Assembly: GCA_964628985.1 (NCBI GenBank)
Contig: CAZVNJ010000005.1
Location: 32,766-96,765 of the forward strand
Reading direction: 5' to 3'
Source: SURF-43 sp964628985
GTDB taxonomy: Bacteria > Chloroflexota > Dehalococcoidia > UBA2979
DNA: 64,000 nt
The notes beneath the pieces were generated by a model. It did no database searches. It had not been told where the DNA came from and saw only the letters and a list, made by a program, of their open reading frames with translations. Below are positions 7,258 to 15,589 of this stretch, piece by piece; the stretch's first letter is position 1; each line of letters begins with the position of its first letter. Made by a program: the position numbers and the translations under genes.

Positions 7258-10200
7258 GTGACCATCGAAGGCGACGGCGCCGCGTCGGCCGGTGTGCCAG
7301 GCACAGGCCCCTACGACCTGCAATGGGACGGGGGGATCCAGCGACCACCGGCGTCCCCCGCGTCACGTGCCGGCGGGCGGATCACGCGCAACATCGTCAC
7401 GCGCGCAGACGGAAAGCTCGTGAACGTCGCGCGTCAGGCGGGACAGTTGTTCGTCTGCGTGAACGGCTGTTGCTGCGGCGATACGGAGCACGGCGCCGCG
7501 CCGTCACGGAAGGACCTGTACCACGCGGAATGGACGCGTCGTCGTCTGCGCAACCGGGTACACCTCAACGAAGCGGGATGCCTCGGGCCTTGCCCGCTCG
7601 CGAACGTAGCAATGCTGCTCTTCCACGGACGGCCGACCTTCTTCCATTCTGTAAACACGGAGCACCTGGTCATCGCGCTATTCGACTACATCGAAGCGCA
7701 AGTGGAGGCGGGCGCCTACCTACCGCCGCCGCCAGAGCTGGCGCCGTACGCCTTCAGCGGCTTCTCCTGGGACGGCGCCACGCACGACCTCGGCGAGCCC
7801 GTGCAGCTGCAACGTGTCGCCGTGGTGCAGCGCGGGCTGGTGCTGCTGACGCAGGCGGACACTGACCTGCTGGCGCTGTCACGGGCGGTGCCGCTGATGG
7901 CGGCGGCGCCGGGTGAGGCGGAGTTCCCGCCGGTGCGCGCGTACACAGTGAACCACCTGACGAGCGAGGCTGACGCGGTCGCCTTTTTCGAGTCCGTGGT
8001 CCCCAGCGCGGAGGTCGTGGTGGTCCGGCTGCACGGGGGGCGACAGAGCCTGCCGGGTTTCGAGGCGCTGCGCCGGATGGCTGAGGAGGCGGGCCAGTGG
8101 TTCGTGGCGCTTCCGGGGACGGAGGAGCTGGACCCTGACTTGATGGCGGCCTCGAACGTCGGCGTGCCGATCGCGCACGAGGTGAAGGCGTACCTGCAGT
8201 ACGGCGGCGTCGACAACTACCAGCAGATGCTCTATTTCCTCGCCGACCACCTGCTGACGACGGGATACGGCTACCTTCCGCCAATCGAACAGCCACGAGT
8301 GGGGATCTACCACCCTCGCGTGCGCGGGCACTCATACGAGGCGTGGAGGGCGGTCGCGCAGCCCTCGCAGCCGACGGTGGGCGTGCTCTTCTATCGGTCC
8401 TATCTGCTGGCTGGAAACACGGCGTTCGTAGACGCGATTGTGCGGCAGGGCGAGGCCATGGGCATGAACGTGATGCCAGTCTTCGCGTACTCCCTCAAAG
8501 ACTCGGAGTCAGCACAGGGAGAACTGCCGGGCGCGCTCGCCTACTTCGTGGACGAGGCGGGGCTGCCACGCGTCGACGTGATCGTCAACACCATGTCGTT
8601 CGCGATGGGGAGCGCTTCGCTGACGCCGGGCGGCGAGGAGTGGTCGGTCTCCGTGCTTGAACGGCTGGGAGTCCCGACCCTGCAGGCGGTGCTGACTTCC
8701 ATGAGCGAGGCGCAGTGGGAGCAGTCCGGCGCGGGGCTGCTGCCGCTCGACGTCGCGATGAACGTGGCGATCCCGGAACTGGACGGGCGGATCATCACGG
8801 TGCCGATCGCCTTCAAACAGCCGGTGGAACCACCCTCGGACGGGCGCGCGCGGCTGCTCGGCGGCGACGTGGTGCATCACGCCGCGCGGCCTGACCGGGT
8901 GGCGCGGCTGCTCGGCATCGCCCAACGCCTGGCCGCCCTGCGGCGGAAGGGGAACGAGGCGAAGCGCGTGGCAGTGGTGCTGACGAACCACAATGCGAAG
9001 GCCTCGCGGATTGCGAACGCGGTCGGGCTGGACTCGCCGGCCTCGCTGCTGGTCCTCCTGCAGCGGCTTCAGGCAGCGGGGTACGTGGTCGAAGACATCC
9101 CGGCGGACTCTGACTCCTTGATGCACCTGATCGTCGACCGTGGCCACTACGACCGAGACCTGCTGACGACGGAGCAGATGCGGGCGGCAAGGGCGCGCGT
9201 GGCTCCCTCGGTGTATCGCGGTTGGTTCGGGACGATGCCGGCATCGCGAAGGAGCGAAGTGAGCGCTCGCTGGGGGGAGGCGCCCGGCACGTACTACGTG
9301 GACGACGACGGGACTCTGACGCTGGCGGGGATCGAGTTCGGCAACGTCTTCGTGGCGGTGCAGCCGCCTCGTGGGTACGGGATGGACAAGACGGCGATCA
9401 TGCATAGCCCGGACCTTGCGCCGCCGCACCCGTACCTCGCGCTCTACCAGTGGCTCGGACGACCTACCGGGGAAGGGAGCGACGGCTGGGGGGCCGACGC
9501 GATCGTCCATATGGGGAAGCATGGATCGCTGGAGTGGCTGCCCGGCAAGGGCGTCGGGCTGTCCGAGGATTGCTACCCCGACCTGCTGCTGGGGGACCTG
9601 CCGCTGATCTATCCGTTCATCGTGGATGACCCGGGCGAGGGGGCCGCCGCGAAGCGTCGTGCCCACGCGGTGATCGTGGACCACCTCCCCCCTGCCATGA
9701 CCAGCGCACAGACCTACGGACCGCTCACGCAGATCGACCGGCTCGTCGACGAGTACTACCTCCTCGAACGGACCGACCCCTCCAAGTTGCCCCTGCTTCA
9801 GCAGGAGATCTGGCAGGTCATCCGGGACGCGCGACTGGACCGTGACCTCTCGATGCTGCTCAACGCGGACGGAGCGACGGCGAACCACATCCACGTGTGG
9901 GACCCCGCGACGCATGAGGACGGAGTCCCGTACTCGATCTCGGACCTGAGTGCCTCGGACTTTCGCCATCTTGTCGAGGCGATCCACGCGTACACACACG
10001 AACTGGGCACGGCGCCGATCCGGGACGGACTGCACGTCCTCGGACGGATCCTTGAAGGCCGTGAACTCATCGACATGCTCGCCGTGTTGACACGGCTCCC
10101 GAACGGCGGGGTGCCGGCGCTGCGGGACGGCCTCGCGCGTGCGTACGGGTACGAGCCGGACGCCCTGCTCGAGGATCCTGGGGCACGCCATCAGGCCGGC

Positions 10201-11751
10201 CATCCGGCGCTGGCGGCCCTTGCATCTCGGCCGCTCAACGCTGGGGCGGACGTGATCGAGGCGCTGGACGAGGTCGGTGGTCGGTTACTGCGCGCGATCG
10301 CGGACCAGGACTATGTGCCCTCGGCGGTCGCCCCAACGCTGGCTCTGCTGGGCCTCGACGCACGGGACAGCGTCGAGGTGGGGGAGACGCTGCGGTTTGT
10401 CTGCGAGTCGCTGGTACCGGGGCTGCGGCAGGCGGACGACGAACTGGCGCACATCCTCGACGCGCTTGCCGGGCGGTACGTGCCATCCGGGCCGAGTGGC
10501 GCGCCGACACGGGGCATGGCGCACGTGCTGCCGACCGGACGGAACTTCTACAGCATCGACCCTCGCGTGGTGCCGAGCCGAACGGCGTGGCAGACGGGAG
10601 AACTGCTCGCGCATGGCGTCATCGACCGTTACCTGCGCGAAGAGGGGCAGGTACCGGAGTCGGTCGGCATCTCGATCTGGGGGACGAGCGCCATGCGGAC
10701 GCAGGGCGACGATGTGGCGCAAGTGCTTGCGCTGATGGGGGTACGCCCGCGGTGGCAGGCAGAGAGCAGACGTGTGGTGGGCCTCGACGTCATCCCGCTC
10801 GGCGAGCTCAAGCGGCCGCGGGTGGATGTGGTCTGCCGGATCTCGGGGTTCTTCCGAGACGCGTTCCCTCATGCGATCGACCTGATCGACGAGGCGGTGG
10901 ACCTGGTCTCCGGCCTCGATGAGCCTGACGAGATGAACTTCGTGAGGCGCCACCGGAGGGCCGAGGAGGCCCGGCTGGCAGCCCAGGGCGTGCCGCCCGG
11001 TGAGGCGTGGTCGCGGGCGGGGTACCGGGTATTCAGTTCGCCTCCGGGGACATACGGCGCGGGCATCCTGCAGTTGATCGACGAGCGGCAGTGGCGGACG
11101 GACGCGGACTTCGCGGAGACCTACGTGAACTGGGGCGGGTACGCCTACACGCGGCAGCAGTACGGCATCGATGCGCGTTCGGACTTCCGGGCGTCCCTGG
11201 GCGCAGTGCAGATCGCGCTGAAGAATCAGGACAACCGCGAACACGACATCTTCGACTCCGACGATTACCTGCAGTTCCACGGGGGGATGACCGCGACGGT
11301 GCGGTCGATCACGGGGGCAAACCCGAAGCGGTACTTCGGGGACTCGCAGGATCCACAGCGCCCGCGCGTGCGTGACCTGCGCGAAGAGGCATTGCGCGTG
11401 TTCCGATCGCGTGTCGTGAACCCTCGATGGCTGGCATCGATCCGGAAGCACGGCTACAAGGGCGCGCTCGAGGTGGCCGCAACGGTGGACTACCTCTTCG
11501 GCTACGACGCGACCGCGCAGGTGGTGGAGGACTGGATGTACGCCGAGGTGGCGCGTGCGTACCTGCTGGACCCGGAGATGCAAGCCTTCCTGCGCGCCAG
11601 CAACCCGTGGGCAGCGACCGACATCGCGACACGGCTGCTGGAGGCGATCGACCGCGGGCTGTGGGCCTCGCCCGACGCGGCGACGCGCGCCGCCATCGAG
11701 GAGGAACTGCTGGCGGTGGAGTCCGACATCGAAGGGCGGACGCGGCCATGA
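7258..11751 (+). CDS. cobN: Cobaltochelatase CobN with N-terminal ferredoxin-like domain
   Basis: This 1497-residue protein is longer than ordinary CobN (about 1250-1300). From about residue 185 onward it is CobN, the large subunit that inserts Co2+ into hydrogenobyrinate a,c-diamide, with the family stretches HMGKHGSLEWLPGK, LPTGRNFYSIDP and WGTSAMRTQGDD. In front (about 40-150) lies a thioredoxin-fold 2Fe-2S ferredoxin-like domain with cysteines C67, C71-C73, C108 and C112 (VCVNGCCCG and GCLGPCPLANV). The GTG at 7258 follows AGGGCGGA. The stop overlaps the next start (ATGA). The fused ferredoxin may sense redox or supply electrons; this is inferred. Confidence 0.93.
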   Translation: MTIEGDGAASAGVPGTGPYDLQWDGGIQRPPASPASRAGGRITRNIVTRADGKLVNVARQAGQLFVCVNGCCCGDTEHGAAPSRKDLYHAEWTRRRLRNRVHLNEAGCLGPCPLANVAMLLFHGRPTFFHSVNTEHLVIALFDYIEAQVEAGAYLPPPPELAPYAFSGFSWDGATHDLGEPVQLQRVAVVQRGLVLLTQADTDLLALSRAVPLMAAAPGEAEFPPVRAYTVNHLTSEADAVAFFESVVPSAEVVVVRLHGGRQSLPGFEALRRMAEEAGQWFVALPGTEELDPDLMAASNVGVPIAHEVKAYLQYGGVDNYQQMLYFLADHLLTTGYGYLPPIEQPRVGIYHPRVRGHSYEAWRAVAQPSQPTVGVLFYRSYLLAGNTAFVDAIVRQGEAMGMNVMPVFAYSLKDSESAQGELPGALAYFVDEAGLPRVDVIVNTMSFAMGSASLTPGGEEWSVSVLERLGVPTLQAVLTSMSEAQWEQSGAGLLPLDVAMNVAIPELDGRIITVPIAFKQPVEPPSDGRARLLGGDVVHHAARPDRVARLLGIAQRLAALRRKGNEAKRVAVVLTNHNAKASRIANAVGLDSPASLLVLLQRLQAAGYVVEDIPADSDSLMHLIVDRGHYDRDLLTTEQMRAARARVAPSVYRGWFGTMPASRRSEVSARWGEAPGTYYVDDDGTLTLAGIEFGNVFVAVQPPRGYGMDKTAIMHSPDLAPPHPYLALYQWLGRPTGEGSDGWGADAIVHMGKHGSLEWLPGKGVGLSEDCYPDLLLGDLPLIYPFIVDDPGEGAAAKRRAHAVIVDHLPPAMTSAQTYGPLTQIDRLVDEYYLLERTDPSKLPLLQQEIWQVIRDARLDRDLSMLLNADGATANHIHVWDPATHEDGVPYSISDLSASDFRHLVEAIHAYTHELGTAPIRDGLHVLGRILEGRELIDMLAVLTRLPNGGVPALRDGLARAYGYEPDALLEDPGARHQAGHPALAALASRPLNAGADVIEALDEVGGRLLRAIADQDYVPSAVAPTLALLGLDARDSVEVGETLRFVCESLVPGLRQADDELAHILDALAGRYVPSGPSGAPTRGMAHVLPTGRNFYSIDPRVVPSRTAWQTGELLAHGVIDRYLREEGQVPESVGISIWGTSAMRTQGDDVAQVLALMGVRPRWQAESRRVVGLDVIPLGELKRPRVDVVCRISGFFRDAFPHAIDLIDEAVDLVSGLDEPDEMNFVRRHRRAEEARLAAQGVPPGEAWSRAGYRVFSSPPGTYGAGILQLIDERQWRTDADFAETYVNWGGYAYTRQQYGIDARSDFRASLGAVQIALKNQDNREHDIFDSDDYLQFHGGMTATVRSITGANPKRYFGDSQDPQRPRVRDLREEALRVFRSRVVNPRWLASIRKHGYKGALEVAATVDYLFGYDATAQVVEDWMYAEVARAYLLDPEMQAFLRASNPWAATDIATRLLEAIDRGLWASPDAATRAAIEEELLAVESDIEGRTRP

Positions 11752-13631
11752 ACCCGGCGTATCCCTTCTCGGCGATCACAGGCAACGACGAGCTGAAGCG
11801 AGCGCTGCTGGTGAACGTGGTGGACCCGAGGATCGGCGGGGTGCTGATCCAGGGGGACCGCGGCACGGCGAAGACGACGATCGTGCGGGCGCTGGGCGAT
11901 CTGCTCCCTCCGCGGCGCAGCCGGCGCGGCTGCGCCGCCGGCTGCGACCCGTCCGAGCCCTGCCCCTTCTGTGCGGGGGGAGATGTCACGGAGCTCCGGC
12001 CGGCGCGTGTGGTGGAGTTACCCCTGGGGGCGACCGAAGACCGCGTGGCCGGATCGTTCAACCTCGAACGTGCGCTGCGCAGTGGCGAGGCGCGGTTAGA
12101 GCCGGGGCTGCTGGCGTCCGCGCATCGCGGCGTGCTGTACGTGGACGAGGTGAACCTGCTGCCGGACCACCTGGTAGACATGCTCCTCGACGTGGCTGCG
12201 TCCGGTGTGAACGTGGTGGAGCGCGATGGCCAATCGATCGCGCACCCGGCGCGGTTCGTGCTGGTGGGGACGATGAACCCCGAGGAAGGCGACCTGCGCC
12301 CGCAGTTGCTCGACCGCTTCGGGCTCGCGGTAGCAGCGGTCACGCCGGTGGACCCGGCGCAGCGCGCGGAGATCGTGCGGCGACGGATCGCGTACGACGC
12401 TAACCCAGTGCTCTTCCTGGAGCAGCACACGGCGGAGCAGCGCGCGTTGGTCAGCCGGATCGAGCGCGCGCGGGAGTCCCTTCCGGCGGTGACGGTCCCT
12501 GCGGAGATGCTCGACCTCGTGGTGTCGATCTGCCTCGAGGCAGGGGTGGACGGGCTGCGCCCGGACCTCGCGGTGTACCGCACCGCAGCAGCGCTCGCCG
12601 CGCTGGACGGACGAGGATGCGTGACGCGCGACGATGTCTATGCTGCAGCCCTGCTGGCATTGCCTCACCGCCAGCGCCGGACGCCGGACGGCCGCCTGAC
12701 TGGACCGTCGGTCGAGGAGATCGTGCAGTCTCGCCGGGATGAGGAGCGCGACGCTGACGCAGGCAATGAAGGCGGCTCCGGCGTGCAACCATCTCCTGAC
12801 GCCGGGATGCCCCGGGGCAGCGCGGGGAGCGGGCGCGCGGGCGATGGGCCACAGGAGCCACCGCCGGGCGCGGGGAACGCGCCAGGGCCACGCGCGCCCG
12901 ATGAGCTGGCCCGGCCCTCGGACGCCCTGCGGATAGAGTCTCCGCCGCTCCGGGCGCGCCAAGCCGGACCGGGGCGTGGGCGGCGCCGTCGAGCCGTCCA
13001 GGCCATGCATGGGCGTTCGGTGGGGCATGCACGATGGGACGGCCGTTCGCGCGACATCGCTGGCTTCGCCACCCTACAGGCGGCTGCCGCCGCAGGGCGC
13101 CCGGTGGAGGAAGAGGTGCGCATGCACCTTCGAACTGCTCCACCGCAACGCCTGGTCCTGCTGCTGGTGGACGGCAGCGGATCCATGGGCGCGCGGCAGC
13201 GGATGGCGGCGACGAAGGCGGCACTCCTAGGGCTGATCGAGGATGCCTCGCTGCACCGGGACGAGGTGGCGCTGCAGGTGTTCCGGGAGGCGTCGACTCA
13301 GATGCTGGCGCGCCCAACGCGCCGCCTCGACCGGGTGCGCAGCGCGATCGGGGGAATGCCGACGGGAGGACGCACGCCGCTGGCGGACGGGCTTCAGCAG
13401 GCGGCGCGGCTGCTACGCGGGGCGCGCGTGCGAGAAGGGACTCCCTCGCTCCTGGTCATCGCGACCGACGGGCGCTATCCGGGCGACCTGGCAGCGGCGA
13501 CGCGCACACTGCCTCCTCGACTGGCGGACGTGCTGGTGCTGGACACCGAGGGCGGCCCGGTCCGCCTCGGGCGAGCACGCACGATCGCGGTGGCGCTGCG
13601 GGCGAAATACGCGACGCTCCCGGCGGAATAG
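11748..13631 (+). CDS. Fused ChlI/ChlD-type AAA+ and VWA chelatase subunit
   Basis: This 627-residue protein joins an AAA+ motor and a von Willebrand A domain, as in Mg-chelatase I and D subunits. Walker A is GDRGTAKTT (36-44) and Walker B is VLYVDEVNLL (129-138). A four-cysteine insert lies at 62-75 (GCAAGCDPSEPCPFC). An acidic/Pro-rich linker leads to a VWA domain with the MIDAS motif DGSGS near 474. The ATG at 11748 overlaps the cobN stop; longer in-frame readings inside cobN are rejected. In genomes without CobS/CobT, such proteins are the ATPase partner of CobN. Confidence 0.92.
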   Translation: MNPAYPFSAITGNDELKRALLVNVVDPRIGGVLIQGDRGTAKTTIVRALGDLLPPRRSRRGCAAGCDPSEPCPFCAGGDVTELRPARVVELPLGATEDRVAGSFNLERALRSGEARLEPGLLASAHRGVLYVDEVNLLPDHLVDMLLDVAASGVNVVERDGQSIAHPARFVLVGTMNPEEGDLRPQLLDRFGLAVAAVTPVDPAQRAEIVRRRIAYDANPVLFLEQHTAEQRALVSRIERARESLPAVTVPAEMLDLVVSICLEAGVDGLRPDLAVYRTAAALAALDGRGCVTRDDVYAAALLALPHRQRRTPDGRLTGPSVEEIVQSRRDEERDADAGNEGGSGVQPSPDAGMPRGSAGSGRAGDGPQEPPPGAGNAPGPRAPDELARPSDALRIESPPLRARQAGPGRGRRRRAVQAMHGRSVGHARWDGRSRDIAGFATLQAAAAAGRPVEEEVRMHLRTAPPQRLVLLLVDGSGSMGARQRMAATKAALLGLIEDASLHRDEVALQVFREASTQMLARPTRRLDRVRSAIGGMPTGGRTPLADGLQQAARLLRGARVREGTPSLLVIATDGRYPGDLAAATRTLPPRLADVLVLDTEGGPVRLGRARTIAVALRAKYATLPAE

Positions 13632-13632
13632 A

Positions 13633-14748
13633 TCAGCGCCCGCAGGCGGCGAGGAGCAGCGTGTCCTTCGGCAGGTCGCCCTTGAACCGGTCGTACCACT
13701 CGCGATTCACGAACTCAGGACTCCCTGCGATCAGCGCGATCAACTTCCCCTGGTGGGCGAACCAGAACCGTGCCGACTGCGCGCAGTTGGATGCATCCAC
13801 GAGGTCGCCCGTGCTTCCGCCGGTGAATCGGACGAGGCCAAAGCCGGTGGAAGGGATGATCTCAAGCAGGGTCGCCACGCGCGCTGGCGTCGCCAGCATG
13901 ACGCCCTCGATGCCCTCGCCCTGCACGATGCGGACCTCATCGACGACGAGCCGCGTCGGCTGGCCATAGATCCCCCACTTCGTGTAGACGCGCGATGCGT
14001 CTGTCAGTGTGCGCCCTCGGTACTCGTGGCGCAGTTTGCCATCAAGGTAGATCTGAAAGATCCCATCCCCACCTCGAGACCATCGGACACGGAAGGCCAC
14101 GTCATACCAGCGCTCAGGGACAATGGGCGTCTGCCAGAGGTTGACGAATACGCCGTCGACACGGCGCTGGCGCACGCGGATCTGATCCGAACCGGCGTCC
14201 AGGTGAAGTGAGAAGACGGGCGACTCACCATTCCCCTCATGGAACTGGAAGATGATGCGATCGTCGAACGTCCGCTGGTTACGACCCTGGTACCAATCGG
14301 CCGGGAAAAAGTAGCTGGCAGCGTAGGCGTACTCACCTCCGATATCGGCGTAGAAGTCGCTCTGCCACTCCGAACGGAAGCCGAGTTCGCCTCGGTACTG
14401 CGGGTCGTCAGGGCGCAGGAGCACGGTCCCGGCCTGCCCGCCCTCGCGGGTGATGTCACTGGTGACGCCGAGGCGGTCGGGGGCGGGCGCCTGCGTGCGC
14501 GGTAGTTCCTGGTCCAGCTCGTATCCCACGCGCCGCTGTTCCACCGGCATGGGCCTGGGTCTCGCAAGTTGGGCCTGGGGCCCGTCACCTTGCGGGAGCG
14601 TCTGCGCATCAAGCCTGGGCGCCATGAGGAGCAGCAATACGAATGCGGCCAGGCTGCTGCTCCCCAGCGGGCGGCGGGCGGCCACTCGCCAGAGGGCAAG
14701 GCTGAAGACTCCTCCTGTTCCGAAGGCTGCGCGGAGAACAGCAGGCAT
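13633..14748 (-). CDS. Secreted polysaccharide-lyase-like protein (jelly-roll)
   Basis: This 371-residue protein has a basic start and hydrophobic core (about 22-47, ending LDAQ), so it is likely exported. The domain at about 130-320 matches the heparin-lyase-I-like polysaccharide lyase family, with LRPDDPQYRGELGFRSEW, FFPADWYQGRN, IIFQFHEG, WYDVAFRVRW and YTKWGIYGQPTR. The ATG at 14748 has AAGGGGAC upstream; a longer in-frame start at 14865 adds an unlikely basic leader. A paralogue lies at 24359-25954. It may cleave or bind the polymer made by the island; activity is not shown. It converges with the chelatase gene with a one-base gap. Confidence 0.8.
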   Translation of the reverse strand: MPAVLRAAFGTGGVFSLALWRVAARRPLGSSSLAAFVLLLLMAPRLDAQTLPQGDGPQAQLARPRPMPVEQRRVGYELDQELPRTQAPAPDRLGVTSDITREGGQAGTVLLRPDDPQYRGELGFRSEWQSDFYADIGGEYAYAASYFFPADWYQGRNQRTFDDRIIFQFHEGNGESPVFSLHLDAGSDQIRVRQRRVDGVFVNLWQTPIVPERWYDVAFRVRWSRGGDGIFQIYLDGKLRHEYRGRTLTDASRVYTKWGIYGQPTRLVVDEVRIVQGEGIEGVMLATPARVATLLEIIPSTGFGLVRFTGGSTGDLVDASNCAQSARFWFAHQGKLIALIAGSPEFVNREWYDRFKGDLPKDTLLLAACGR

Positions 14749-14821
14749 GGCAGTCCCCTTGCGGCGCCGCCGAAGGCGTCGCGGATTCGTCTCGAGTGTG
14801 CCTGAGTCGAGGTTCGCCCTG

Positions 14822-14838
14822 GTTGACCACGGCTCAAC
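14822..14838. promoter_or_regulatory. EPS-island element, inverted form
   Basis: GTTGACCACGGCTCAAC is an inverted pair GTTGA-N7-TCAAC in the divergent region between the lyase gene and the surface protein gene. It has the same 17-bp size as the direct-repeat elements at 23951, 27525 and 40119. Confidence 0.45.
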
Positions 14839-14982
14839 GAACGGTGGGTAGCAGGGGATCCGCACCGCCCATGCTCAAAACCATCGCTCCACCATGCCTC
14901 CACGCCACTGCGGTGATGTGTCCACATCCGCGATACGTCCGGGGGACCGGGCAACACACCTTCGGGGTCTGAGGAGCAACAG

Positions 14983-15507
14983 ATGCGAACGCTTTGGAAG
15001 GCAGCCAGCGGCGCGATCGTACTGGCGCTCGCGCTGGGCGGTTTGGGCCTCGACCGCGCGACGGCGCAGATCTATCCGGCGCCAAATGGATACTGCGTGC
15101 TCTCCCTTTCCACGGCGTTCCCCGCACTGGGTGCGACCGTTGAACTGGTAGTGACCGCGGCGGACAACGCGGGAAATCCGCTGCCGAACCTCACAGGCAC
15201 GGTTCGGATCGTTGAGCAGCCGGGCACCAGCGCCACGCTTACACCCAGCACGTTCACCACGGGTGCCGACGGAACGGCCACGATGCAGTTGCACACCGGA
15301 AGCACGCCCGGCGTGGTGCGCGTCTCCTCCCTGTGTGGAGACATTGAGGTAGGGACGAACCTGCTGATCGGGAACCCGCCGGCGCCACCGCCTACTGGTG
15401 AGGGCACTGAGAGCCGCGCGATGAATGGAGCGGCGGCGGTGACGACGCTGACCGGGATCGCGGCGCTCGCGCTCCTCGCCCGGCGGATGCGGCAGACACG
15501 GCAATAG
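14983..15507 (+). CDS. Secreted Ig-like surface protein with sortase-type C-terminus
   Basis: This 174-residue protein has a signal peptide (about 1-29, ending TAQ) and one beta-sandwich resembling bacterial Ig-like domains (about 36-130, with VELVVTAADNAGNPLPNLTG and TGADGTATMQL). A Pro-rich hinge with PPPTG at about 136-140, a hydrophobic stretch (about 149-165) and an Arg tail RRMRQTRQ follow. That order equals a cell-wall sorting signal with a degenerate LPxTG. Two cysteines (C42, C112) could form a disulfide. GAGGAG precedes the ATG. A sortase gene lies two genes downstream. No function beyond surface display can be claimed. Confidence 0.75.
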   Translation: MRTLWKAASGAIVLALALGGLGLDRATAQIYPAPNGYCVLSLSTAFPALGATVELVVTAADNAGNPLPNLTGTVRIVEQPGTSATLTPSTFTTGADGTATMQLHTGSTPGVVRVSSLCGDIEVGTNLLIGNPPAPPPTGEGTESRAMNGAAAVTTLTGIAALALLARRMRQTRQ

Positions 15508-15528
15508 CCATCAGGCCGTCCAGAGGCG

Positions 15529-15557
15529 GATGCGGGGGCCCGAAAGGCCCCCGCATC
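15529..15557 (+). terminator. Strong GC-rich stem-loop
   Basis: GATGCGGGGGCC pairs perfectly with GGCCCCCGCATC around the loop CGAAA (12-bp stem), 22 bases after the surface protein stop. The following sequence TCGTCCCG is not a T-run, so termination may be partial and allow read-through to the DUF4012 gene. Confidence 0.65.
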
Positions 15558-15589
15558 TCGTCCCGAGACCGGCAGGGAAGCAGGAGCAG

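Noticed and set aside
8509..10203. 564-codon open frame antisense to cobN
   Set aside because: A shadow of cobN in GC-rich DNA; no motif and no SD.
11427..11747. N-terminal extension of the chelatase subunit inside cobN
   Set aside because: The region codes for the conserved CobN C-terminus in another frame; the ATGA overlap gives a natural start at 11748.
15529..15557. ATG at 15530 as start of the DUF4012 gene
   Set aside because: It lies inside a 12-bp terminator-like hairpin; the GTG at 15590 has an SD and directly precedes the membrane helix.
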